Shown here: positions 48,340 to 59,083 of the stretch, piece by piece | How the letters are laid out: every line of letters starts with the position of its first letter | Position numbering within the stretch: the first letter of the stretch is position 1 | Assembly: GCF_022539315.1 (NCBI RefSeq) | Contig: NC_066319.1 | Location: 23,832,093 to 23,896,092 of the forward strand | DNA length: 64,000 nt | Direction: 5' to 3' | Origin: Serinus canaria | Lineage: Eukaryota; Chordata; Aves; Passeriformes; Fringillidae | Notes under the pieces: model-generated | What the model was told of the DNA's origin: nothing | Database searches by the model: none | Seen by the model: only the letters and a program-made list of their open reading frames with translations | Program-made: the position numbers and the translations under genes

Positions 48340-48560
48340 TGAGATCTCAGATTTGGTTGACAAAGGTAGCTGTGTTGGCATAATATGCTTAGGCTCCTGT
48401 AAGGTATTTGACATAATACTTCCTGACAGCCTGATCGGAAATTAGCCCTATGCAGCGCTCTGTGGGTTTAATGCAGCTAAGTGCAAGGCCGTATGTTTGG
48501 GGAGGCAGAATGTAGGTCGCAGCAGAGAGACAGGGATGCATGGCACCAGCAGCCAGGAGA
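48340..48560 (+). mobile_element. Ancient CR1/L3-type LINE remnant
   Basis: The stretch gagatctcagatttggttga, caaaggtagctgtgttggca, taatatgcttaggctcctgt, aaggtatttgacataatact follows the old CR1-L3 RT region coding for D-x-VDKG...VVYLD..KAFD. It is followed, after a deletion, by taagtgcaaggccgtatgtt, the downstream part. Non-functional; the ends are approximate. Confidence 0.7.
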
Positions 48561-50690
48561 AGGTCAGGGCACCCACAGCACCACTGAGGCCTGTCCCACA
48601 CAGGGACTGAGCTCATTCCCTACAAGTTACTTTGGAAATTAAACTTGAGAAATTGCTCAGCTAAAACCCTGCCAGGACTCCAAGGTGCCACAAAAGAGCC
48701 AGCTCAGGGATACCAGCAGTCAGAAAACCACCAGTGAGCAGAATTCCCATCCAGGTCTCACGTGCTGCTCCCTGCCTCCATGGTTTCAGTTCCTGCAGGG
48801 TTCAGCAGGATGGGACACCACATTTCCCCTGGGTTTCTTTAGGCTCCTGCCTCCTGTTTCCTTCCCTGCCATTTGGCTCTTACTCCTGCCTAGGTGGTTT
48901 TCTCTAGCAAGATCTCCTGCATTTTGTTTCTTCCCCCTCTGGAACATTTTTTATCTTATGCTCGTTAGTGAGCATGGGCTTTCCTTCCTAGGAGCACTGC
49001 TCCCCACAAAGGTAATGGGACTGATGGGAGCGGGGTGTTCTTGATGCTTGCCAGGACTCAGATCCATCCACCACAGGGATCACTCACTGGTCATTTGAAG
49101 CTCTGCCTTTGGGCAGACCCACCCTGCATGGAACTCCTCAATGCTGCCAGCCCCAGCCCCACTGGCTGCACAAATGTTAGCTTAAGGAATAGCAAACAGC
49201 CCTGAAACTGCTGAGGTTCCTCCCACCTCGAGCAGCCCTTGCTCTGTCTTCACCAAGGCTGTTTAAGGCTGTCCAGATGGCCTAATGTACCTCATCACAG
49301 TACAATTTGTATCGCAGTGTGCAGCTATTTGAAGCATGCCAGCTTGGGACTGGCAGTAACACTTTGGCCAGTGACACATCTGCCTCAATTCACTGGGGAC
49401 GTGATGGATGGAGGCGCTGTGATCTGTAGCCCAGTGTGGGAAGGCTGCCCCAGGTGAGGGAACAGGGGTGGCTTTTGCATGGCAGATGTTGGCTGGTTCT
49501 GGTTGGGTCTCCCCGAGGCATTGGCAGCTACTGCTGTAGGGATGGTTGGAGATGTAACAGGTCCCATCCTTTGGGAAACAGCTGGAAAAGCACTTTGAGC
49601 CCGGCAGGAGCATGGGGTTTATCTTGCAGCTCCACTGGTTTAGTGTGAACCCTTTGCAGCCCCAAAAGGTTGTTCCTTCCTGCTGGCATCTTCAGCTATT
49701 TGGAGGAAATTTATTAACCACTGCTTTGCTTTGCTTGCGCTCTCTGGACAGGCTCTGTGTGCTGCAAGGGTTCTCAGGCAGCCTTCCTCACAAGGCTGAT
49801 GAGCTCCTGCTCCACAGCTAACGTGGGAGAGGTCTTGACTTCTATGCTGGGGATGCTGCAAGGTTTCCAGGCCAGGTCTCAAGCCCTGAATGGATGAAAA
49901 AAGTAAATTTTCATAAAGTAGTTTTACCTTTCCAACAAATAAGACTACAGCTGCTTACTTTCCTCTTTTGAAATACTATCACTACAATAATGCTTCTTTA
50001 AATTTCAGTCATACAACCTGTTTAGGGTCAGACACTCCAATGGGTATAAATTAATTCAGCTCATCAGAATGTGGTATTCCTGAGAAGAAAATTTGCCCAC
50101 AAAATGTGTTGCTCTCACTCAACTCTGATAATGAATATAGATTTTACCCACTTTACAGTAGTAAGAGGGGATCCTATTTTTTTCATCATGCTATGGAAAT
50201 GCCTGCCATCCCACTTCCCAGCAGTATTGGGGGATGCTGGCATACCACAAGAGATGGGGAAGAACAGAGCTGCCATGAGCAACTGCCTTGGTGGGTGCAT
50301 GAAGGGAGACTGGAGGAGTTGGATAAGGGTGGTTCAACCCGGGAGCTGCATGGACCAGCATCTGGAAAAGGGACAGCCAGGGCGTGGGGATAGGAGTGCT
50401 GTGAAATGGGGTCTGAAGATGCCCCACTCCTGTGGTGACCTCAACCAGTTCCCCACCAAGGGACAGTGGCTGGTAACACTGCATCTCCAGCGAGGCAGTT
50501 GGAAGCACTTGCTCTCTGGAGGTGTTGACAGCTCCTCTCCTCACATTCTAGGTTTCAAGGCCACGTACCCAATCCCCTCTTGGAAGCGGCTCTGGTCCCT
50601 GACTGCATCTGACTGGGCTCTGACTCTGCCTGGCTGCCTAGACTCATCCCTATCTGCAGCTCCATCCTCCAGCCGAATCACCCAGGGGCT
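48561..50690. other. Intergenic spacer, nothing recognised
   Basis: Moderately GC-rich sequence with dense short ORFs in all frames, none with recognisable domains. Confidence 0.6.
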
Positions 50691-51102
50691 GGAAATTACC
50701 TCCCATCACAGGCTCATTTTCATTAATAAAAACTCCAGGCTGGGCTGGGATTTTTATTTGTTTTGCTGATGTGATTACCTACCTCCCACCTGTGGCTCCC
50801 CCAGCCCCTGCCCAATGGAGAGGGGGATGCTTCATGTGGGTGAAGAGGCTCTCAGGGGCACCTTTGCTCTATGTCATGCCCAAAATATCCCAAAGCTCCA
50901 AATCCCCGCCCCAGACAGCTCTTCAGCCCAGACTACTCTAGCTGCTGGGAAGGGAAGCTGCAGACCCTGCTCCAGCTGCTGAGGAGTTGCAGTGCTGCAC
51001 TGGAGCATCCCCCTGCCTCAGGTGAGTGTGTCAGTGCCAGGTCCCCAGGAAGAAGCACTTTGCTGCCTGCCTGGCTGGGCTTGCCAGCCAAATTGCAGGC
51101 CT

Positions 51103-51128
51103 GGACCTGTGCCAAGGACCTGTGCCAA
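51103..51128. repeat. 13-bp tandem duplication
   Basis: ggacctgtgccaa is present twice in direct succession within a GC-rich spacer. Confidence 0.9.
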
Positions 51129-51699
51129 GGTGGAGCACAGCAGGCCTGGCTGTGGGGAAGACAGGAAGGCTCTGTGTGTGCATGTGTGTACACAGCTGTG
51201 TGTGTGTGCAAGGGAGCACCCACAGAGCAGAGAAGGGCTGCAGCATGGAAGGATGGAGGGACAGAGCTGGGCTAGCAGCCTCCTGCCTTCTTCCTCTTGT
51301 GCTTTCTGCCCTGAGAAACCTTATTTAAATTAATGATAAAATTACCGTGAATTAAGGGGAGGGATCAGTGCCAAAACAGAGGCTGCTCGTTTTTCAACTT
51401 GCCCACATCCTACAGGTTTTTCTGTGTGCCTCCTTTCCCTCAGGCATCTCTTCCTCCCAGTGAGAGTGTTGGAGGGATGGTGACCTGTCTGACTAGAGAC
51501 TAGATCCCTTGTCCCTTAGTTTGAGCTTGCTCTCTTTGACTTTTGAGTCCTGTTGATGGGGCTTGTGCCTCCACCTTCCCCAGGGTGCCCAGCTCTGGGG
51601 TGAGTGGTCCTGGGGCTGTGCCTGGCAGGCAGCCCAGGCCCCACCACTCCCCTGCTCTGCAGCCGCCTCTGCTCGCCTCCCAATTCCCTGGCAGACACA

Positions 51700-51850
51700 G
51701 CAGGGAGATTATCGTAATGATGTCCGACAAGGCAGTATCAGGAATTACGCTGATAAATCTAAACAGACAGCTTACAAAAAACCCAACAAAAACAAAACAA
51801 CCACAACTGAACCCAGGCTTGTAATTTAATACAGGGTTATTAGCCTGGCC
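51700..51850. promoter_or_regulatory. Candidate enhancer: ATTA-rich island
   Basis: The block contains gagattatcgtaatgatg, caggaattacgctgataaat and gcttgtaatttaatac, giving several TAAT/ATTA homeodomain cores and a GATA core (tgataa) within 150 bp in a GC-rich context. No coding potential is evident. Its identity as a regulatory element is inference from composition. Confidence 0.3.
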
Positions 51851-53630
51851 ATCAGAGAACAGAGCTCTTGCATCCTGCAGCCTCGAGCCTCCTCTGTCCC
51901 TAGCTCTGCCTTGAGATATGGCCTCTTGCCATAATAAAATACTTTTAGCCATGTTTTTGGCTTGGCTTGGGGTGGTGAAGTCTCCTTGGTGAGTGCTGGG
52001 GCTGGGAATGGGGGTGCAGACCTGTGGGGTGAATGCAAAACCCCAATGACAGCAGGCTGCCTTCATCCCTGCAGTGCATGGCAGTACAGTACCCATGGCC
52101 AACCTACGGTGGGCTCTTCTGCCCAGGGTAAACTTCAGTGGGCAGAGGCTGGGCAAAAGGGGTGAGAGGAGGGACAGCCTCCGTGTGTGAGGTGTCAGTG
52201 CAGGGGGGCTGCCCAGCAAGGCACGTGGGTACCCCGTACCCATGGCCACACACACACACTCAATGCCCACTGGATAAAGAAAAGTGACCCACGGCCTCGT
52301 ACCTTCCCCCACACCAGGGCCAGGTCCCTGTCAGGCACAGGAAATGCAGGGCAGGGGCAGCATCTTTCTTGGGAAAGCAATGGTGTGCTTCATTCTGGCT
52401 GTACTAAATGCTTTCTTGACACAGGAACTGCTGACTGTTTTTCACCTGCTGTGGATTTTGCATGCTTGCTGTGTTCCTCTTGGTTTCCTTCCCTGTGAAG
52501 GACACTGTAGGTAGCATTAACTTTAGTGGGGCCTCTATTGTGAGGTAAATGTGCCTGTGGGGAGCACAAATTCTGTCCATGTGAGGATCAGAGCTGAGCT
52601 GCCTGAAGTGAGATGCACACACATAGAGCTCTTTGTCCCCCAGCAGTGCCAGCAATTACCTCAAACTGAAGGAAATGCTCTTTTTTGAAAGATACATTTA
52701 AAACAGGGAGTGCATTTATTAGACTGCACGTGTTTTAGAAGGCAGGCTCTGCCAAGCTGCTCAGTGAAGCAAACCTGATGGCAGGGCGATTGCGCTGCAG
52801 GGCTGCTGGCTCTCTGCCCCTGCAGTGGAGAGTCCTGGGGGGCTGCAGGGAAGCCCCCAGAGAGACTTGGGCTTGCCTCAGCACCCCAGTGCAGGGAGGA
52901 TGGCAAGGCCACCGGGAGGCTGGGCTGAGTGATTCAGTGCCCATGTGGAACTGGGGCTTGTCTCCTTTTGGGATGAGTTTCTCCTGCAGGAGTGGCTACA
53001 CATGCCAGAGGTGGTCTCAGCTCCATGGAGGTTTGCCAGGTTTGGAGGCTCCAACCCCTATAGTCCAGGGACCAGCGTTTCCTGTGGATATCCTCTCCTG
53101 CACCTCTGCAACAGCCGCTGGCAGATCCTGCAGGACCCAGCGGAAGGCTTTGCATGGATCACCTGAGCTGGAAGCCCTGGGAGGGCAGGCGGCAGCAGGC
53201 GGGCTCGGGGCTCACCACAGGGCTGCTGGGGACTCCCTGCCGTGCCAGGGGGGAGGCCGGGGCTCGCACTGCCGGGGAGGCAACTGCCGTGGGAGTGAGC
53301 ATGGTGGGTTAGTGAATTCATGAATTAATGTAGTAGTGAATTGGAAAATTATCTCATGAGACTAATCTGTTAAAGGGGCTTTAGCCCTTAGTTGCTTTTT
53401 CTCTGATGGCTGGGCAGCAAGCTGTGTGGGACAGTGCCTGGGAGAGGGCCCTGGGGAGCTCATGGTGACCACAGGCAGGCACAGAGTTCTCACACACTGC
53501 CTGGCTCCATGGGCCAGACCCAGCCCATGGGCACAGCAGTTGTGGGGAAGATGTGCTGTCTTCTGTGTCATGTGAGAAATGGCAGGAGAACAGCACAAGC
53601 TTACACTCCTAACATTTTTTCCTAACATTT
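51851..53630. other. GC-rich intergenic spacer
   Basis: Dense chance ORFs, including a 270-codon minus-strand ORF starting at 52312. A GC-rich stretch lies at about 53160-53300. No TATA box, paired splice sites or recognisable protein supports a gene. Confidence 0.55.
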
Positions 53631-53639
53631 TCCTTTTAT

Positions 53640-53890
53640 TTTTCTGGTTTTAATTTTTTTTTATTGTAGGTATAAAATAAGTGTTTCAGAAACACTTTCC
53701 CCCTTCCATTACCCAGAAAGCAAGTAAGAGTTGCAAGAGTGGAGACTGCAACAAAACAATTACATTGAAGTATTTGAAGTCGTGCCTATACAGCAAATGT
53801 GACAAAACTGAGTGCAACCTTAAAATAGCAGCAGCAATCTTTTAAAACACAAAAAGCAGATGATTATTGACTGAAGAGATTGCAGTGCAC
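53640..53890. promoter_or_regulatory. Candidate enhancer: AT-rich island with 15-bp palindrome
   Basis: Low-GC block in a GC-rich spacer. It contains gtgtttcagaaacac (53681-53695), a 7-bp perfect inverted repeat around one central base, then acaattaca, taaaatagcagcagcaatct and gattattgac. There is no ORF. The sharp composition change on both sides is the main reason to mark it. Confidence 0.3.
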
Positions 53891-55420
53891 CAGGCTGGGT
53901 GCAGGCTGTGGTGTTTAACTCTCTCCAGAGGTGCCACATCAGGCACAGGCTGCAGCTGCCCTCCTGCCTTTTGATGAGCTCAAGCTGCTGGCAGTGCCCA
54001 ACAGGCAGCTTTCCAAGGGTAGCATCTGGTGACAGAAGTGTGTGTCACCTGCCATATCCCCTCACTTGGTTTAAGGCACTGATATTTGTGGCCAGGCTGA
54101 GAGCATAGCTGTTGTGCTCCCCTGGCATTTCAAGGATTCTATGGACTGGTGTGAATTGCATGCCTGTGGACCAGCCTGGCATGGCAGGATGGCTTTCTGT
54201 ATTAGTCACTGCTCTTTCATGCTCACCTGGCTTCCCTGCATGGCCCAGAATGTCTATACATTGCTTTCCTGGCTGTGCCCTGCCAGGCCCCCTGAGTAGG
54301 GGCCCACTGGGGCTACACCTGCTCCACAGTCACTCCCTCCCTGGGGCTGGGGCTCTGGCATCCTTCACTGATGCTAAAAACAACATTTTCCAAATAATGA
54401 AAGAATCTTTCATTACCTTGTCTCTGCAAGCAACCTGGGAGGCTGGGAAACAGCTGAGCACTAAGTGATGTGCTTAATGTAGCTTCCACATCAGTATTTT
54501 TCCCCTCTGTCTCCAGTTAAGGCATGCCATGAGGCATGAGAAGATGTGGCTCTGGATGACTGCTGGGGTTCTGGCTGAGGCAGCAGTGCATGGCTGGGTG
54601 CCTTCAGTCACCTTCTCTCCCAGGAAGGCTGCAGCAAACCTGCTTCTTCTTGGCCCTGCAAGTCCTCCTGCCCTGATCCCTGCAGTGTGACTTCGTCCCA
54701 GCATGGTCTGGGATCTGGCTCCCCTTGCACCCATGAGTGACTGTTCTCCAGCAAGAACTCATGTCTGGGGCTGTTTGTTCCTGATGTGCCCTGGGGACAG
54801 CTGGAATGAGGGGAAAGAGCTGTTCCTCTGGGGATTGTATTGATGGGGAAGAGGAGGACTTGTGTACAGATCACCCTGTACCTCCTCAAAGGAGAGACAG
54901 GTGTGGGAGGCTCCAGGCAAATGTGGCCTGAAAGCAGTATTTATTTCAGACCATTAAAACAGTTCCAAGCCCCTTTACAAATGTTCCATCCCATGCCCTT
55001 AGGCAAATTATTAGGATAGAGGTGCTGTCCCTTCTTCCATTTCCCACGGGGATGACACTGAACCAGGGGCTGTGTTTCACCCAGCAGTGCACACAGGGCA
55101 AAAGCCCACCCACAGATGGCATCATCCTGTTCCCTGCAGCCCTGGGCATGGGCAGGGATTCTGAGTTACTGCCCTGGCATTTAGACAGCTCTCTCCTGCC
55201 AGGCAATGCCAAATCCACTCCAGTGAGTGAAAGGTGTCTCCTTGCTTGGCCAAGAGCAGGTAGAGCAGCTGCCTCTGCTCCCTTTGGGGCACTTCACTCC
55301 TCTCACCAACTGCTGAGTGGAGCCTTCATGCCCGTCTCCTGTGGCAGTGATGGTCCAGAGACCTGAGCCTTTCTCACTGCTGTTGCCAGCTGCTTTTTCT
55401 CTCTCTGACTCTCCTCTTCT
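53891..55420. other. Intergenic spacer, nothing recognised
   Basis: Moderately GC-rich sequence with chance ORFs on both strands. No repeats or motifs stand out. Confidence 0.55.
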
Positions 55421-55429
55421 GAGCTGGGT

Positions 55430-55580
55430 TTATTTTGGTTTTGAGCTGATAGATGGATTAGCATTTATCACCAGGCTGACTACCAGAGGGCTATTAAAAG
55501 TGATTTGCAATGTAAATACTTTCGTCATCAAGCACATTTTCTTTAGACTAAGGTTGACTTTTATGAATATTAAAGCCGTG
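55430..55580. promoter_or_regulatory. Candidate enhancer with PBX-HOX and forkhead-like motifs
   Basis: tgatagatgg (55447-55456) fits the bipartite PBX-HOX site TGATNNATGG. It overlaps ggatta (55455-55460, OTX/PITX core). Further along lie atttgcaatg (octamer-like) and gtaaata (55512-55518, forkhead core). The block is AT-rich against GC-rich flanks and carries no ORF of interest. Confidence 0.35.
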
Positions 55581-55589
55581 TAGATGGGT

Positions 55590-58450
55590 TCAGTAAGTTT
55601 GTGGGAGTACGTCTGTCAGAGGGTGGGGGACTGGCTGCCTGCATTGTGCTGGGGAAGGAATGTGGATCCACTGGAGGGCAAAGGGATCTGGTGGCAGAGG
55701 GAGGGAAGTGGAGCATGAAAGGGTGTGTGAGGCAGAAAGAAAACCCGAGTGCCTTGAGGAAGGACAGAAAGAAAGGAGAGTGAGCATGCGAGCATGAGCA
55801 GGGTGGGAGGCAAGGCTTGGGTTGGACTGTTGTTGCTGGAGGTTGGCAGAGACTGTCAGGCTCAGGGAGGACTTGTGTAGGGAAGGGGGAGACCTGGCCA
55901 GAGCTGATGATGAGCAGATTTGTCCCTGGCAGAGCTCAGTGCCAGAAGCATGTGTCTGAACTGGTACATGCCGCATGTACTGCAGGGATGGGTGAAAACA
56001 GCTCCTTTGCTTGAGGATGCCCTGCCATGAGTCTAGGGTTGCAGGACCAGCAATGAATTCCCCAAGTCCCCCAGCAGACACAGACTGGCATTAGTCTGTG
56101 TGCCAGGAGCCAGTGCTGGCTGCTGCTGTGGCTGCTGCATGTTTGAGTATAGTTACTGGGAATCTGTCAGGGATAATGGGTGGATGTTCCTGGGCTAGTG
56201 GGGGAAGCCAGAGTAAATGACCCATAACAGCTTTTCCTGCAGTTCAGAAATATTCATCTCCTGAGCACCTGCTCAGTGGTGTAACCACTCTGCCTCAGGA
56301 TAGCTATGGATGGGAACTGTCACAAGCCAAGGTGAAGTATCAAGGTGGTCACTTGCCATTGCTTTCAGTATATCCCCCACTTCAGAGGCAGAGGTGAGAG
56401 AAGTGGCTTTGTCTGTTCCTAGGTGTTTATGGTGTTCTGGTGCAAGGGCAATTTTTGAGATGGAGGAGCATGATGGAACATTGCCAACTGATAATGGAAG
56501 AGTAGCTAATGCTGATTAGAGAGCAGGCACAGCACAGCATGGCTGAAAAGAAAAAATAAGACAAAGAAGCCATTAAAAAAAATAGAGGCTGGAAGTAGAG
56601 TGATGCAAAAAAGTGGGAGATGTGCAGTTACATGAAAAATAGACAGCTCCAGGAGTATCCCAGATCCCTACGAGGTGACAGATGCTGGGTTTACTGGCTG
56701 GTTACTCCCCCAGACCAAGCTGGGTCAGTCCAGCAGGATAGCAGGAGTCTCAGTCTGTCACAGGTCTTAATTCCAAAACAGAGTAAGGTAGGCCCTTAAT
56801 TTGTTTGGGCCATTGAATATGAAGTCAAGTCAGCCCTTGGCTTCTTCCATGAGAAAACCACAAGTCCCTCCTGTCCCACCTCACAGCTCGTCACAATGTG
56901 CGTGGCCAGGGGAAGGGTTGGAGCTGAGGTCTGGTTCTGGAGTGGATTAGCTGTTGCTCATGACCAGTGCTGACATGGCCCAGGAAGGAATGTTATGTCA
57001 CTTTGGTGGCAGCAAGAGAGGCTGGTGAAATTCAATGAGAAGGGAATGTGTGAAAATGTCAAGCCAAAAGAAGCAAGTGCTGCCTTTAAATTGGAATATG
57101 TATAGTGAGTCCAGGCTTTCAGAAATTCTGCTTCTGACTAATGAGTGCATATAGCTAAGCTAAGAGTTAGAAGTTGGGAAGTTTTGTATTCAATTTGGTT
57201 ACACATTTTTTCTCCATGACTGATGAGCTTGGGAAGAAGACATCTCACTGTTCATTACAGTCTTTTGTCTTTCTATGGGGACTTGTAGCTTGAAACAAGA
57301 GTCCAATCAAATAACCCAACTCCAGTACAATCAAATTGTCTTTGAAGCAGACATTTCCTCTGTCTGATGAGTTCTCACAGAGTGTGACAAAGGTTTATTT
57401 ACATTAATTTTTTTAGCGGGAAAGAAGGAGGAGGAGAGGGTGGTATTTATGTGAGGTCAGAACTTTGGACAAGGCAAGAGACTCCAAATAACTGGCTGGA
57501 GTCATTGACGGGTTTTGGTCAGTGGCTGCAAAAAGAGTGCAGGCAGATGTTAAGCTGAAAAGAGCCAGCAAAGCCTCATAGCACTCAGTGCAATCCCATG
57601 GCTCCACACCAGCCAACATCTGGAAAGCTCTGTCTTCTTTCTTCTCAGGGAAGGCAGGAAGGAAAACAAACATGAGTTGACTAAACTCGCTAAAGAAATG
57701 CCAGAATGTGGCCTATGGTGATTAAAATAATGGTGGTGCACCTGCCTCCCTGCTGTGGCAGGGGCTTCTTGGTGTGCAAAGGCAGCAGCAGATGTGAGTG
57801 CCAAAAGGCTTTAACCTTTTCAGGGTGCAGAGGGCACCTGGAGTGGGAGATGTGTCATCAGAGAAAATAATCTGAATTACCATAACAGTGTTCTCTCTGC
57901 TGGAATTCAGAAATACGTCTCCATTGGCAGGGAGAAGACAGCAGTTTTCAGGATCTGGGGGAAAGAGAAGTCCAGTCTGTGAGCTGGACACATGTTTAGG
58001 GAAGACATTGACTTAAAACATCGTGCTTTCGTTAAGTGCTACCTCCCAGAGTCAGAGAGGTATGAGAAGAGGATCAGGGGGTGAAGGAGTGGATGGTAGA
58101 AACCCATCTGGTACTGTAATTGCTTCAAAGGAGGGTTACAGTAGGGTGTTTATTTGTTTGTGTGTGTCTGTACATGTGTGTGTGAGAGCAGAGCAGATGG
58201 GGAAATGATACCCGTGTGGTCTGTGAGACAGCCCAGGGAGAGGCAGAGGGTGGGTAAAGGAGTTGCTCTGGGTTTAAAGTGGAGGGAAGGGGAAAGGTGT
58301 ACAGGAAAGGGAATACTTGAGGTTTTCCCCCTTTCTCCTTTCTTTCTTCTTGTTTGACGCTTTCTCGTTACCAGAAGACAGACCTGGGGGACAGTCAGTC
58401 AGTCAGCTGGTTGTGGAACTGCCTGATGAGTTTTTTTGTTCTGCATGAAC
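55590..58450. other. Intergenic spacer upstream of the CpG island
   Basis: Mixed-composition sequence with a short GT-rich stretch near 58158-58185. I recognise no gene, RNA or transposon. Confidence 0.55.
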
Positions 58451-58699
58451 ACCGAAGTTCGGAGTGTTAGTGACAGCCCGGCAGAGTTTTTTTGGGACTG
58501 GGGAAGGCATCGAGGCCTCCCTTTGCCCAGGCCGTGAGGGGCCCCGCTCTGCGGCTCCCTGCTCCTCGCTCTCTCCCGCCGTGGGACGCGGGTGCTCCCG
58601 GCGCTGCCGGCTGCAGCGGATCGGGGCTTATCCCCGCCGGTGGGTGCGGGGGGGGCAGCAGGGGCCGGAGCCCGGCGCCGGGGAGCGGGCGGTCCCGGG

Positions 58700-58720
58700 A
58701 GCGCTGTCCGGGGTGCTGCA
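58700..58720 (-). promoter_or_regulatory. RE1/NRSE silencer (REST binding site)
   Basis: Read on the minus strand it matches the 21-bp RE1 consensus at 18 of 21 positions, as compared by hand with the remembered consensus. Both half sites are kept: agcacc on the left and ggacagcgc on the right, with correct spacing. REST represses neuronal genes, including CHRM4, in non-neuronal cells. Confidence 0.75.
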
Positions 58721-58734
58721 AGAGCGCTCCCGCA

Positions 58735-58896
58735 CATCTGGCCGGCGGGGACGGGAGGCCACATCTGAGACGGGGGGGACGGCGGCGTGGGGATTGGCAG
58801 CGGCTCCTGACGTCGTGAGCCCCCGTCCTCCGCGCCCCCGCCCCGGTGCGTTTTAGTGGCGGCGAGAGGGGCGCACATCTGGGGGTGATACATCTG
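58735..58896 (+). promoter_or_regulatory. Cluster of four CATCTG (proneural-type) E-boxes
   Basis: CATCTG occurs at 58735-58740, 58762-58767, 58876-58881 and 58891-58896, each preceded by A (acatctg). The reverse complement CAGATG is the E-box class favoured by NEUROG/NEUROD/ATOH factors. Confidence 0.5.
58808..58815 (+). promoter_or_regulatory. CRE-like element next to inverted CCAAT box
   Basis: tgacgtcg differs from the palindromic CRE tgacgtca at one base. An attgg (inverted CCAAT) lies about 10 bp upstream. This pairing is common in CpG-island promoters and suggests that transcription starts shortly downstream. Confidence 0.5.
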
Positions 58897-59035
58897 GAGC
58901 GGGGGAGGGCGGGGGCGGGGGGAGGAGGCCGGGGCCGAGCCGGCAGCGCCGGGCCCTCCCCTCTCCCCGCCCCTCCGCCGCGCGCGGCGCCGCCGGGACC
59001 GGGAGCCGGGACCGGAGCCGGGAGCCGGCCGGGCC

Positions 59036-59083
59036 ATGCCAGCCGGAGCCCCCGGGGGCGCGGCGCGGCACCATGGCCGCTGA
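59036..59083 (+). other. Upstream ORF of 15 codons in the leader exon
   Basis: The ATG at 59036 opens a short frame ending at tga 59081-59083. It overlaps the next ATG (59073) in another frame, so initiation at one would suppress the other. The ATG context ggccatgc is weak. Confidence 0.5.

Noticed and set aside
50071..50769. 232-codon + strand ORF in the intergenic spacer
   Set aside because: No family resemblance; it overlaps other ORFs of similar length on the opposite strand, as expected by chance.
51500..52312. 270-codon minus-strand ORF
   Set aside because: It crosses an AT-rich candidate regulatory island and contains low-complexity hydrophobic translation; no conserved motif was seen.
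43381..58450. Midkine (MDK) or DGKZ exons on the minus strand
   Set aside because: These are neighbours in mammals, but no midkine Cys/Lys-rich exon or kinase exon is readable here. In the expected order they come after CHRM4, outside the window.
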